Assembly (NCBI GenBank): GCA_024236055.1 | Contig: JACKLF010000003.1 | Span: 248,001 to 312,000, forward strand | Direction: 5' to 3' | DNA from: Alphaproteobacteria bacterium | Lineage (GTDB): Bacteria > Pseudomonadota > Alphaproteobacteria > Micropepsales > Micropepsaceae | DNA: 64,000 nucleotides | Shown here: in pieces, positions 26,485 to 35,707 of the stretch | Layout of the letters: each line of letters starts with the position of its first letter | Numbering within the stretch: the first letter of the stretch is position 1 | Program-made: the position numbers and the translations under genes | Notes under the pieces: model-generated | Told to the model about the DNA's origin: nothing | The model's database searches: none | The model's input: the letters and a program-made list of their open reading frames with translations, nothing else

Positions 26485-29400
26485 ATGCGGTGGCTGGTAG
26501 CGCTGTGTTTGCGGCGCAGAGGCGCCATAGCGGCCTTGACGCTGCTGGCGCTGGTGCTTGGTGGATGGGGCGCGCTTCAGGTGCCCCTCGACGTATTTCC
26601 GGAATTCGTGCCACCGGCCGTAACGGTGCAGACCGAAGCGCCTGGGTTTGCGCCCGAGCAGGTCGAGCAACTCGTCACCAAGCCGATTGAAAACACTCTC
26701 AACGGCGCGCCGGGGCTGCTGACAATGCGGTCGGAGTCTATTCCGGGTCTTTCGGTTGTGAAACTCCAGTTTGAGGATAGCGCAAACCTTTACAACGCCC
26801 GGCAAGGTATTTCGGAGCGGTTGTCCGAGCTTGGCGGCAAGCTGCCAAGCGGCGTGGAACCGCCCAAGCTGTCTCCGTTGGTCTCCAGTACCAAGAATTT
26901 GCTGATGATTGGGCTCACCTCCGACAAAGTGGACGCTTTCACCTTGCGGGACCGCGCCGATTGGCTTTTGACGCCACGGCTGTTGGCGGTCCCTGGCGTC
27001 GCAAACATCAGCGTCTATGGCGGAAGTGTCCGCCAAATCCAGATTCAGCCGGATTTGCAGAAGTTGACGAGTTATGGCTTCTCCATCGACCAACTGGCCG
27101 ATGCCGCGCGGGCCTCACTCCTGCTGCGCGGAGCCGGATTTATCGATTCCAGCAGCCAGCGCATATTAATGCAGACGCCGTCGCCCGCACCGGACCCGTA
27201 TGCGGTGGGCGCCACTGTTCTGGCTGTAAGATCCGGCACGCCCATCGCCTTGCGCGACGTGGCGACGATCCAAGAAGCCGCTGCACCGCGCTTTGGCGAC
27301 GCCCAGATCATGACCAAGCCGGGCGTGGTATTATGGCTTTCCAGTCAGCGCGGCGCCAATACCCTTTCCACGACACGGGCCGTTGAGACAGCGCTGTCAA
27401 ATATGGTGCCGGCCTTGAAAGCTGAAGGCATCCAAATCTATCCAGCCCTACAACGGCCCGCGAATTTCATCGAGCGTGCCCTGGGTAATCTGGAAGAGGC
27501 ACTCGTCATTGCCGGAGTGCTCATCCTTATCGTGTTGTATCTTTTCTTACGCGACTGGCGTTCCGCCCTCATCACATTCCTCGCCATACCCCTGTCACTG
27601 ATTGCCGCTGTCGCCGTGCTGGATTGGCAGAGGTACTCCCTGAATACCATGACACTAGGCGGCTTTGCCGTATCGCTGGGTGTTTTGGTGGACGATGCCA
27701 TTATCGGCATCGAAAATATTCTGCGTCGCCTGCGTGAAAACTCTGCCGACGCCTCTCCACGGGACCGCATTGAGGTCATCCTGGATGCGTCCGTGGAAGT
27801 ACGCGGCCCCATTATTTACGCTACCGTCGTTGTGATCGCCGTCTTTCTGCCCGAACTGTTCGCTAGCGGTGTCCAAGGCCGGTTCGTCGGCCCCCTGGCC
27901 TTTGCCTTTATCTTGGCCGTCCTCGCCTCTCTACTTGTCGCGCTGACCACCACGCCAGCGCTCTGCGCCATCTTTCTCACTGAGAAGGGCACCCACGCGG
28001 AGCCCCGGTGGCTGACTTGGCTGAAGGCGCGTCAGGCGGGTGCAATCCAGGCGATTGATACGCACCTTGTTTGGATAGTGGGCGCGCTCATGCTGCTGTT
28101 TGTCGTCACAGTTGGGGCTCTCCCGTTTCTTGGTGGCACGTTCATGCCCGACTTCAAGGAAGGCCATTTCGTGATGGACGTTTCCAGCGCGGTGCCGGGA
28201 ACCTCCATCAATGAAATGTTGCGCCTTGGCAAACGGATACAGAAGGAGGTGATTGCGCTTCCCTATGTGCAGTCGATTGAGCAGCATGTGGGCCGCGCGG
28301 AACTGAGCGAAGATACCTACGGAACACAGACTACCGAATTCCACGTCGAATTGAAGCCAGACGCCACTATCCGTCAGGACGTGGCGGAAGAACAGTTGAG
28401 GGACATTCTTTCACATTATCCAGGCCTGCAATCGGAGGTCGTCACATTTTTGGGTGATCGCATCAACGACAGTCTGACAGGCGAGGCGGCGCAGATCGCC
28501 GTGAAGGTTTTTGGCAATGACTTAGATGCTCTCGACCATACCGCTATCGATATTACACACGCAATATCTCACGTGCCCGGTGTGAGCGACCTGCAGTTCA
28601 ACCGGCAAAGCGGTACGCCGGAACTGGGTATCCGGCTGTCGCCCGATGCGCTAACCGCGTCAGGCCTAAATACCCAAAATGTGCTCGACGCGATTGAAGC
28701 GGACTATTCGGGCCTTAAGGTGGGCCAGACTTACGCCGGAACGCGGTCAGTTGACGTGACGTTGCTGCTGCCAGAGCAATCTCGCCGGCGGCCGGAGGGT
28801 TTATCAAATCTGATGATCAGCGGTCCATTAGGAGCCGTGCCCCTGTCCCAAGTGGCCAATATCGCGCCGAACGATGGCCGCTACAGTATTCGCCATGACG
28901 GCGGACAACGCTTTGTGTCCGTGACCTTCAACGTCACAGGCCGTTCTCTGCAAGGGACGGTGGAGCAGGCAAAAGCGGAAATCCAGCAGCGCGTTAAACT
29001 TCCCGACGGCGTGTACCTGGAGTTCGCAGGGGCCGCCGCCGCCGAACAGAAGGCGCGCACCGAACTTATTCTTTATTCGACGATGGCGTTGGCTCTGATC
29101 GTTTTAGTACTGTTCATGTGCTTTCGCTGGCAGATACATGCGTGGCTGGTGTTGGCAAACCTTCCATTCAGCCTCATCGGCGGAATTCTAGCCATCGCTA
29201 TGACCGGCATTGGCCTGTCGCTAGGCGCGATGGTTGGTTTGGTGACCGTGTTCGGCGTCAGCGCGCGCAATGCCATCCTGCTTCTTGGCCATTACGAAGA
29301 GCTGGTCATTGAGGAAGGCTGTGAATGGAACATGGCCACGATCCTGCGAGGGGCACAGGAGCGTCTTATACCGATTTTGATGACCGCCGCAGTGACGGCG

Positions 29401-29595
29401 CTTGGACTTTTGCCACTTGCATGGGGCCTCGCTAAGCCCGGTCATGAAATTGAGGGGCCGATGGCCGTCGCAGTACTGGGCGGTCTTTTAACATCCACTC
29501 TCCTCAATCTTATCTTTCTTCCCGTTATGGCGCGGCGCTGGAGTCACGCCCGGCTTCATCGCCAAAAACATCACGCGGTGGCGAGGCCAGCATGA
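26485..29595 (+). CDS. Heavy-metal-efflux RND transporter (divergent subgroup)
   Basis: A 1036-residue RND pump. The N-terminus VPLDVFPEFVPPAVTVQTEA and TM4 motif GVLVDDAIIGIENILRRL place it in the heavy-metal family, but the motif has neither the CzcA (DFG...VDG) nor the CusA (AGAMVDA) form. It therefore belongs to a less characterised branch, and its metal cannot be predicted. Porter domains and TM helices appear complete. Its stop overlaps the next lipoprotein gene (ATGA). It works with the adaptor at 25522 and the TolC-like protein at 30117. Confidence 0.88.
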   Translation: MRWLVALCLRRRGAIAALTLLALVLGGWGALQVPLDVFPEFVPPAVTVQTEAPGFAPEQVEQLVTKPIENTLNGAPGLLTMRSESIPGLSVVKLQFEDSANLYNARQGISERLSELGGKLPSGVEPPKLSPLVSSTKNLLMIGLTSDKVDAFTLRDRADWLLTPRLLAVPGVANISVYGGSVRQIQIQPDLQKLTSYGFSIDQLADAARASLLLRGAGFIDSSSQRILMQTPSPAPDPYAVGATVLAVRSGTPIALRDVATIQEAAAPRFGDAQIMTKPGVVLWLSSQRGANTLSTTRAVETALSNMVPALKAEGIQIYPALQRPANFIERALGNLEEALVIAGVLILIVLYLFLRDWRSALITFLAIPLSLIAAVAVLDWQRYSLNTMTLGGFAVSLGVLVDDAIIGIENILRRLRENSADASPRDRIEVILDASVEVRGPIIYATVVVIAVFLPELFASGVQGRFVGPLAFAFILAVLASLLVALTTTPALCAIFLTEKGTHAEPRWLTWLKARQAGAIQAIDTHLVWIVGALMLLFVVTVGALPFLGGTFMPDFKEGHFVMDVSSAVPGTSINEMLRLGKRIQKEVIALPYVQSIEQHVGRAELSEDTYGTQTTEFHVELKPDATIRQDVAEEQLRDILSHYPGLQSEVVTFLGDRINDSLTGEAAQIAVKVFGNDLDALDHTAIDITHAISHVPGVSDLQFNRQSGTPELGIRLSPDALTASGLNTQNVLDAIEADYSGLKVGQTYAGTRSVDVTLLLPEQSRRRPEGLSNLMISGPLGAVPLSQVANIAPNDGRYSIRHDGGQRFVSVTFNVTGRSLQGTVEQAKAEIQQRVKLPDGVYLEFAGAAAAEQKARTELILYSTMALALIVLVLFMCFRWQIHAWLVLANLPFSLIGGILAIAMTGIGLSLGAMVGLVTVFGVSARNAILLLGHYEELVIEEGCEWNMATILRGAQERLIPILMTAAVTALGLLPLAWGLAKPGHEIEGPMAVAVLGGLLTSTLLNLIFLPVMARRWSHARLHRQKHHAVARPA

Positions 29596-30065
29596 GGCGC
29601 CTTGGCTGCAGCTTACTGCTTTTGTGCCTCGTGCCCCTTGCTGGTTGCGCCACATATTCCACGGCAAACGATGCGCCTGATCTGCAACGGGGAATAAATA
29701 CGATTACAGGCCACGCTCACCTGATTTATAGCGTGTCTGGATATGTGAAAAATTACGACAGCGAAGACATATATCTGGTGCCGGCGGCGCAGGCCTCTTC
29801 AGCCCGAATGGTGACATCGCTCGGCAGCGCGGCAAGTGGCTATGTGTCGAGACGGCAACTTGAAGATTTCTTAAGTGCCGCGGATCGCGCACTGGTTCGC
29901 AGGGTGGAATGTAGCAATGGGGGGGCAATTTCGCTTCACAGCCATTCCGGATGGTCAGTATTTGTCCTGGCTCGAATTCTGTGGCTCATCGGGCACGGAC
30001 AGAACATGACGAGCCTGATGAGTGTGGTTTCCGGCACGAACAGGAAGAAAAAAGATGTTTACTAG
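29592..30065 (+). CDS. Small lipoprotein of the RND operon, with an apparently out-of-frame inner segment
   Basis: A 157-residue lipoprotein (lipobox CLVPLAGC, Cys near residue 19) lying between the pump and the TolC-like gene. The family is not firmly recognised, but it resembles small operon proteins with a carboxypeptidase-regulatory-like beta domain. The segment encoded between 29919 and 29963 reads poorly in the main frame (GAISLHSHSGWS), whereas the next frame gives QFRFTAIPDGQY, the expected beta-domain motif. The main frame resumes sensibly with FVLARILW. This points to two compensating indels, one in a run of seven G. The protein may still be made, with a garbled patch. Confidence 0.65.
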   Translation: MRRLGCSLLLLCLVPLAGCATYSTANDAPDLQRGINTITGHAHLIYSVSGYVKNYDSEDIYLVPAAQASSARMVTSLGSAASGYVSRRQLEDFLSAADRALVRRVECSNGGAISLHSHSGWSVFVLARILWLIGHGQNMTSLMSVVSGTNRKKKDVY

Positions 30066-30116
30066 GAGCAAGTCTTCTAGGCAGCCCGGCATTTGTTTCA
30101 GGAGAAAGTACGTCAA

Positions 30117-31448
30117 GTGACCGCTTTACAAACTCTCTTCAGGGCCCAAGCCTTGCGGGTGGCACTCCCGCTGCTATTGCTTGGGGGCTGCCAATCCTAT
30201 GAGGCAGTACCGCTGCCCGAAGCGCCTGACTTTGCAAGTGCGCGGGTGGGAGCGCCAACCAAGCCGCTAAGCCTTGTCGAAGTGGCAACGCTAGCGGTGC
30301 GGGAGAACCCCGCCTTGGTCGCTTCGCGGGCCAAGGCAAATATTGCATCGGCGCAAGCATTCGCAGCGGGGTTGCTGCCAGATCCACAACTGAATGCGAA
30401 CTTGGAGCATCCAACGCAATCAGGGCATTCCGAGGGCTATTTGCTCGGTTTGTCCGAAGATTTGCAGGCCTTAATTATACAGCCCTCGCGCGAGGCAGCT
30501 GCCCGGGCGGCTGCGGACCAAGCCAAGCTAAACGAACTATGGCATGAATGGCAAACAGCGGAAAAGGCTAGCTTTCTTGCCATTCAAAAGTCTTTTAGCG
30601 AACGCAAGGTGAAGCTCCTGGAAAACTCGGGAGGTGTGCTATGGAACGAGGTCGAGCGCTCTGATCGGGCGTTGGCCGCCGGGAATAGCACTGTGGAAGC
30701 AGCCGGAACCGATCTTGCAGCGGCGCTGGACATTGAAAGCCAACATGCAACAGCTGCGGGAGAGGCTTTGGCGAGCGACATAAACCTCAAGCAATTGCTC
30801 AATTTGGATCCCGCGACTCATTTAGTTATCGCAGACTTGCCCGACCCGCCGGAGGTCACACGCGATAACGTCATGGACGGCCTCAAAAACGTCGTGAAAA
30901 CGCGCCCCGATCTTCTAGCGCTTCAGGCTGGTTATCGCAGCCAGGAAGAGGCGGTGCGCCAATCTATACTCAAGCAATTTCCCGCTATCACGTTCGGATT
31001 TGACAGGGCTGCGGATGCCGAAAATGTTCATACCATTGGACTCTCTGTAGCGGTCAATCTCCCGATCTTTGGAAACGCCCAGGCTGCAATCCGGATTCAA
31101 GATGCAACGCGCGCGCAGTTGCGAGCGGAATATCAGGCACGTCTTGACTCGACAACGGCCGACGCTTGGCGCATTTGGCAGCAAACCCAATTGTTGCGGA
31201 AGCAGATTGCGTTACTGGAGCAAAAGTTGCCGGCTTTTCGAAATGCGGCGAAGGTCAGTGCGCAAGCCCATACAAACGGTGACCTTGACCCTGCGACCTA
31301 CCTTTTATTGCAAATCTCGCTGCAGACACGAGAAAGTGAGCTTCTCGACCGTAAGGCAGCGCTTTGGAGTGACACAGTCGCCTTGGGAACTCTTTTGGCA
31401 GCGCCAATTCCGACACTGGAGAGTGAAAATTCCCCGCTGAGGCGTTGA
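30117..31448 (+). CDS. TolC-family outer-membrane lipoprotein channel
   Basis: A 443-residue TolC-like protein. GTG 30117 is preferred over an in-frame TTG at 30093 because AGGAGA lies between them and the lipobox (LLLLGGC) then falls at a normal distance. Repeats of the TolC fold are visible: LSLVEVATLAVRENPALVAS and LPDPQLNANLEHPT near the start, TRPDLLALQAGYRSQEEAVR in the middle, NLPIFGNAQAAIR after it. It closes the ArsR-controlled efflux operon as its outer-membrane exit. After its stop, 31449-31700 shows no feature. Confidence 0.84.
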   Translation: MTALQTLFRAQALRVALPLLLLGGCQSYEAVPLPEAPDFASARVGAPTKPLSLVEVATLAVRENPALVASRAKANIASAQAFAAGLLPDPQLNANLEHPTQSGHSEGYLLGLSEDLQALIIQPSREAAARAAADQAKLNELWHEWQTAEKASFLAIQKSFSERKVKLLENSGGVLWNEVERSDRALAAGNSTVEAAGTDLAAALDIESQHATAAGEALASDINLKQLLNLDPATHLVIADLPDPPEVTRDNVMDGLKNVVKTRPDLLALQAGYRSQEEAVRQSILKQFPAITFGFDRAADAENVHTIGLSVAVNLPIFGNAQAAIRIQDATRAQLRAEYQARLDSTTADAWRIWQQTQLLRKQIALLEQKLPAFRNAAKVSAQAHTNGDLDPATYLLLQISLQTRESELLDRKAALWSDTVALGTLLAAPIPTLESENSPLRR

Positions 31449-31700
31449 CCTCGTTCCTGTTCTCCAGGAGATCGATCAAGCCCATGCAGGGGGCAGCAAT
31501 TAGTCATTCGGAAAGAGAGCATTATTTGTGTTACCGCAGGCGTAACTACCTTAGTTTAGGCGCTAGAGTATGCGCTTCGTCTGGTTGATTTCCTGCTGTT
31601 GAAATTTAACGATGCCGCTGCAGAGCTTGCGAATCTCTGTATCGGTTATGGGAACCTGATTGCACATCAGGATCGCTCCAGCCCAAACAAACAGAAAGCC

Positions 31701-32528
31701 ATGACCTTCCTTCAAGCCCTACTTCTTGCGCTCCTCCAGGGCGTCACCGAACTCTTCCCCGTTAGCAGCCTCGGTCATGCCGTGCTGGCGCCTGCGATCC
31801 TCCATTGGCAGATCAACGAGGCCGATCCCGTTTTTTTGCCATTTTTGGTCGCGCTGCATCTCGGGACGGCGCTCGCCTTGCTCTTGTACTTTTGGCGCGA
31901 CTGGCTCGGCTTTGCCGCGGCCATTGCGGGCCATGGCGAGACGGTTGCCGCCGACCGCAAGCTATTTCTGCTGCTGGTGGTGGGCTCAATACCGGCCGCC
32001 GCCGTCGGCACGATCTTCGAGCATGTCTTGCGCGCCGTCTTCGCCACACCAATGATAGTTGCAGCGTTTCTCGTCGTGAACGGCGTCATCCTTTTCATCG
32101 CCGAGCGGCTACGACGCAAACGTCGCCCCACGCGCACTATAAAGACCGCGACCCTCGCGGACGCGCTTCTTATCGGCTTTGCTCAGGCTACCGCACTTAT
32201 TCCCGGCATCTCGCGCTCCGGCGTCACCATCGTCGGCGGCCTGCTGCGCGGCCTTAATCACTCAGACGCCGCACGCTTTTCGTTTCTGCTGGCGACCCCA
32301 ATCATCGCAGGCGCCGCGCTGCTGGAACTTCCAAAATTGCTCCATCATGACGCCGTCACCATGCCGCTATGGCTGATCACTGCGGCGGCCCTCGTGGCTG
32401 GTGGGACCGCTTATCTCAGCACCGCGTTTCTGATGCGCTACTTCAAGCGTCACGAAGCTGACGCCCTCAACCCCTATGCCGCATATTGTATTCTCGCCGG
32501 GATCACATGCCTAATCGCTCTTCGTTGA
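31701..32528 (+). CDS. uppP: Undecaprenyl-diphosphate phosphatase (UppP/BacA)
   Basis: A 275-residue integral membrane enzyme that dephosphorylates undecaprenyl diphosphate to recycle the cell-wall lipid carrier. Both catalytic motifs are present: LQGVTELFPVSSLGH near residues 12-26 and PGISRSGVTIVGGLLRG. Eight TM helices fit. ATG 31701 begins the family's conserved N-terminus; the frame is open 34 codons further upstream but those residues are not family-like. It stands alone between the RND operon and the mer operon. A homologue, PbrB, works with a P-type ATPase in lead resistance by releasing phosphate, so a metal role here is possible; housekeeping cargo or bacitracin resistance are the alternatives. 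Confidence 0.9.
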   Translation: MTFLQALLLALLQGVTELFPVSSLGHAVLAPAILHWQINEADPVFLPFLVALHLGTALALLLYFWRDWLGFAAAIAGHGETVAADRKLFLLLVVGSIPAAAVGTIFEHVLRAVFATPMIVAAFLVVNGVILFIAERLRRKRRPTRTIKTATLADALLIGFAQATALIPGISRSGVTIVGGLLRGLNHSDAARFSFLLATPIIAGAALLELPKLLHHDAVTMPLWLITAAALVAGGTAYLSTAFLMRYFKRHEADALNPYAAYCILAGITCLIALR

Positions 32529-32762
32529 AGAGCAATACTGGACTCTTTGCGTGATCGTCAGGATGGCTATGTACTCCAGCAACCATCTGCGCGCCAATTC
32601 CTTCTGTGCACACAAACACCATCGACATCCATATTCGGATTTCCTTGCTTCTGTTTGCGGCGTTAAGGTCCACAGGCATCAGGTAGTCATTAGCCCTTGT
32701 GATCGGGTCGAAGAATTGCCGTGGGCTATGCTGATTGCTGTCTGCTTAGCCCCAGGCTTGGG

Positions 32763-33179
32763 TCATGATGACAATGCCTCCAGCACTGCACATTCCGGCA
32801 CCTTAGCGCCTGAACACTGAGCAGCTGTGTCCGCGAGCACCCGCTCGATTCGCTTCAGGTCGGCTATCTTGGCGCGCACGTCGGCCAGATGCCTCTCAGT
32901 CCGTTTCTTGATCTCGGCGCAGGTCTGATTGCCATCCTCGACGAGGCCGACAAGGCCACGGATTTCCGCGATAGAGAAGCCGAGTTCGCGGGCACGCATT
33001 ATGAAGCCAAGCCTTGAAACGTGGCCTTCGTCATAAATTCTGTAGCCAGCCGCGGTGCGGGGTGGGGTAGGCAGCATGCCGATCTTCTCGTAGTAGCGAA
33101 TTGTTTCGAGGTTGCAGCCGGTTCGCCGCGCCAGCTCTGCTCGCTGCACACCCTTTTCAGAAACGTGATCCTTCATCAC
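32763..33179 (-). CDS. merR: Mercury-responsive regulator MerR
   Basis: A 138-residue MerR protein divergent from merT. The helix-turn-helix (AELARRTGCNLETIRYYEKIG) is followed by a dimer helix and three Hg-binding cysteines, Cys87, Cys122 and Cys130, spaced 35 and 8 as in Hg sensors. Two start codons stand in tandem (MM at 33179 and 33176). It controls merTPFA through the dyad at 33193-33211. The 234 nt between uppP and its end (32529-32762) hold nothing convincing. Confidence 0.9.
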   Translation of the reverse strand: MMKDHVSEKGVQRAELARRTGCNLETIRYYEKIGMLPTPPRTAAGYRIYDEGHVSRLGFIMRARELGFSIAEIRGLVGLVEDGNQTCAEIKKRTERHLADVRAKIADLKRIERVLADTAAQCSGAKVPECAVLEALSS

Positions 33180-33188
33180 AAAAACCTC

Positions 33189-33219
33189 TTGAGTCTGTAG
33201 CTGCTACAGACCGTATACA
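33189..33219 (+). promoter_or_regulatory. MerR-controlled promoter of merT
   Basis: -35 TTGAGT (33189-33194) and -10 TATACA (33214-33219) are 19 nt apart. Between them lies a perfect dyad, GTCTGTAG-CTG-CTACAGAC (33193-33211). This dyad differs from the Tn501-like one used by the second cassette at 37444-37465. Confidence 0.82.
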
Positions 33220-33250
33220 ATATCTGACATGAATTCAAAAGGATGATCGG

Positions 33251-33643
33251 GTGAGCATGACGAAAGAGGAGCCCGCGCCGCTGGAGACAGTCACACCGGA
33301 TCGCAGCAAAGGTTGGTTGGCAGTCGGTGGCGTTCTTGGCACCATCCTCGCCTCAGCCTGCTGCATCGTCCCGCTGGGGCTAGTGGCAATGGGCATCTCT
33401 GGTGCCTGGATCGGCAATCTGACGGCGCTGGAACCCTACAAGCCGCTGACTTCGGGCATTGCCATGGTCTTTATCGGGCTCGGCTTCTGGCATGTCTATT
33501 TTCGCAAGAAGCCTGTTTGCGTGGCTGGCACCTACTGCGCGCGCCCACAGTCTTCACGGATTACCAAGGGCGCACTCTGGGGAGCCTTGGTGCTCGTTCT
33601 TTTGTCGATCACCGTCAACTGGTGGGCCCCGCTCTTTTACTAA
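33251..33643 (+). CDS. merT: Mercuric ion transporter MerT
   Basis: A 130-residue inner-membrane protein that brings Hg(II) into the cytoplasm for reduction. Three TM helices are present. The first has the vicinal pair Cys37-Cys38 (ASACCIVPLGL), and the cytoplasmic loop has Cys90 and Cys96 (KKPVCVAGTYCARP), as required for passing Hg(II) inward. GTG 33251 has GGATGA upstream; an ATG two codons later is equally possible. First gene of merTPFA. Confidence 0.92.
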   Translation: MSMTKEEPAPLETVTPDRSKGWLAVGGVLGTILASACCIVPLGLVAMGISGAWIGNLTALEPYKPLTSGIAMVFIGLGFWHVYFRKKPVCVAGTYCARPQSSRITKGALWGALVLVLLSITVNWWAPLFY

Positions 33644-33661
33644 ACACCAAGGAGAACTCGC

Positions 33662-33979
33662 ATGAACCGTTTCACAGTTCTGACTCTCGGCGCGCTGATG
33701 CTGGGGATCCCGGCGCTCGCATCCCTAGCTTTCGCCCAATCGACCACACAAGCTTCACCCGCGCTGGCGAAGGCAAACTTCTACGTCGAGAATATGACCT
33801 GTGCGCTGTGTCCGGTGACCGTCAAGGCGGCAATGAGTGGTGTCAAAGGCGTACGCTCGGTCAACATCGATTTCCCCGCCCGCACCGCGCATGTCGTCTT
33901 CAACCCAAACCTGACCAACATGGCCGCGATCGCGCATGCATCGGAACAGGCGGGCTATCCTGCCAAGGCAGGCAGCTAA
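33662..33979 (+). CDS. merP: Periplasmic mercury-binding protein MerP
   Basis: A 105-residue exported HMA-fold protein. Signal peptide ends near AFAQS (residue ~26). The Hg-binding motif is MTCALCPVTVKAAM with Cys47 and Cys50. It hands Hg(II) to MerT. GGAGAA precedes the ATG, 18 nt after merT. Confidence 0.93.
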   Translation: MNRFTVLTLGALMLGIPALASLAFAQSTTQASPALAKANFYVENMTCALCPVTVKAAMSGVKGVRSVNIDFPARTAHVVFNPNLTNMAAIAHASEQAGYPAKAGS

Positions 33980-34000
33980 GCCATAAAGGATGCGACACTC

Positions 34001-34231
34001 ATGAAGACCGGCATTATCGGCTCCGTCATCGTTGCGCTGTGCTGCTTCACGCCGATCCTCGTGATCGGGCTTGGTGCTGTTGGGCTGTCGGCATGGCTTG
34101 GCTGGCTGGATTATGTGCTTCTGCCAGCTCTTGCTCTGTTCCTCGGGCTGACTGCATGGAGCCTCTGGCGTCGACAAAGAGCGGCCACGTGCTGCGCGCG
34201 GGAACCCGCCTCACAGAATAAAGGATCCTGA
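34001..34231 (+). CDS. merF: Mercury transporter MerF
   Basis: A 76-residue protein with two TM helices and two vicinal Cys pairs, Cys14-Cys15 in the first helix (VALCCFTPIL) and Cys64-Cys65 near the C-terminus (AATCCARE). This is the MerF arrangement. It lies between merP and merA, giving the order T-P-F-A. The stop is one nucleotide before the merA start. Confidence 0.93.
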   Translation: MKTGIIGSVIVALCCFTPILVIGLGAVGLSAWLGWLDYVLLPALALFLGLTAWSLWRRQRAATCCAREPASQNKGS

Positions 34232-34232
34232 C

Positions 34233-35657
34233 ATGGACGCGTATTGCGCCATCCCCCGCCAGAGCGACTACGATCTTGCCGTGATCGGGGCGGGTTCCGC
34301 CGGATTCTCGGCAGCCATCACGGCGGCGAACCTCGGTGTCCGGGTTGTGCTGATCGGCCACGGGCTCATCGGAGGCACCTGCGTCAACATCGGCTGCGTT
34401 CCCTCCAAGACCATGATCCGTGCCGCCGAGGCGGTTCATGGCGCGAGGGCCGCCGCCCGATTTCCGGGCCTCGCCGGTGAGGCCAGTGTCACCAACTGGT
34501 CCGCTCTCGTTGCGGGGAAAGATGGTCTGGTTTCGACGCTCAGACAAAAGAAATATGTCGATCTGTTGTCCGATTACGAGGGTGTCGACTATCTGGAGGG
34601 CCGGGCCAGGTTCGAAGGCGAAACTCTTCTGGTCGATGGTCAACCGCTACATGCGGGCAAGGTCATTATCGCGACGGGTGCCGTGCCCGCTATACCTGAC
34701 ATCATCGGCATCGCGGACGTTCCGATCCTGACCAGCACCACCGCGCTGAAACTGAACGAGCGTCCGCGCTCGCTTCTCGTAATCGGCGGGGGCTATATTG
34801 GCTGCGAACTGGCACAGATGTTCGCGCGAATGGGCACGGAGGTCACTCTGGTGACCCAGTCGCGCCTTCTGTCTGAGGCGGAGCCGGAGGTGTCCGAAGC
34901 GCTCACGAACTACTTGCGCGGCGAGAACATCGCGATACGCACCTCCCTGAACTATATTGGCATTGTAGGGCATGATGCTGGCGTGGCACTGACGATTATC
35001 GCTGGCGGGCGCGAAGAGGTCATTATGGCCGACCAGGTTGTCGCAACCACCGGCCGAACGCCGAATACCGAGGGCATGTGCCTCGCGGAGGCGGGGATCA
35101 GGACCGATGCGGGCGGCGCCGTGATCATCGATGACCGGATGCGGACCACCCGCGCGGGCGTCTATGCTGCAGGCGACGTCACCGGTCGCGACCAGTTCGT
35201 CTACATGGCGGCCTATGGCGCAAAGCTCGCCGCGAAGAACGCACTGAATGACGACAGCCTCGTCTATGATAACGGCGCCATGCCGTGGGTGGTCTTCACC
35301 GATCCGCAAGTGGCGGGCGCCGGGTTGACGCAGGCGCGCGCGCAAGCGGCCGGATACGACGTCAAAACATCAATTGTGGCGCTCGACCAGGTGCCGCGGG
35401 CGCTCGCCGCGCGTGACACGCGCGGGCTCATCAAGTTGGTAGCAGACAAACGGACCGACCGGCTGCTCGGAGGACAGATCCTCGCCCCCGAGGGTGCTGA
35501 CAGCATTCAGACGCTGGCGATGGCATTGAAGGCCGGAATGACAGCTCAGTCGCTCGGCGAAACGATTTTCCCATACCTCACAACGGTGGAGGGACTGAAG
35601 TTCGCGGCGCAAACGTTCGACATGGACGTCGCGAAACTCTCCTGCTGCGCAGGCTGA
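34233..35657 (+). CDS. merA: Mercuric reductase MerA
   Basis: A 474-residue NADPH-dependent flavoprotein that reduces Hg(II) to Hg(0) in the cytoplasm. FAD-binding GAGSAGFSAAITAA, redox-active GGTCVNIGCVPSK (Cys50, Cys55), NAD-binding GGGYIGCELAQMFARMG and FAD-contact GVYAAGDVT are all visible. The C-terminal vicinal pair Cys471-Cys472 (KLSCCAG) and Tyr in FPYLTTVEG, where other family members have catalytic His, identify MerA. It lacks the N-terminal HMA domain (NmerA), making it a short-form enzyme. Confidence 0.95.
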   Translation: MDAYCAIPRQSDYDLAVIGAGSAGFSAAITAANLGVRVVLIGHGLIGGTCVNIGCVPSKTMIRAAEAVHGARAAARFPGLAGEASVTNWSALVAGKDGLVSTLRQKKYVDLLSDYEGVDYLEGRARFEGETLLVDGQPLHAGKVIIATGAVPAIPDIIGIADVPILTSTTALKLNERPRSLLVIGGGYIGCELAQMFARMGTEVTLVTQSRLLSEAEPEVSEALTNYLRGENIAIRTSLNYIGIVGHDAGVALTIIAGGREEVIMADQVVATTGRTPNTEGMCLAEAGIRTDAGGAVIIDDRMRTTRAGVYAAGDVTGRDQFVYMAAYGAKLAAKNALNDDSLVYDNGAMPWVVFTDPQVAGAGLTQARAQAAGYDVKTSIVALDQVPRALAARDTRGLIKLVADKRTDRLLGGQILAPEGADSIQTLAMALKAGMTAQSLGETIFPYLTTVEGLKFAAQTFDMDVAKLSCCAG

Positions 35658-35707
35658 GAATTCTCAGCCCGCGCACATCGGCGATCTGAAACTGCAAAGG
35701 AAATCCA

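Noticed and set aside
31599..31700. Upstream extension of uppP
   Set aside because: The added 34 residues are hydrophilic and lie before the conserved UppP N-terminus; ATG 31701 fits the family.
32551..32820. Plus-strand frame of 89 codons between uppP and merR
   Set aside because: It runs into the 3' end of merR on the other strand, has no ribosome-binding site and no family pattern.
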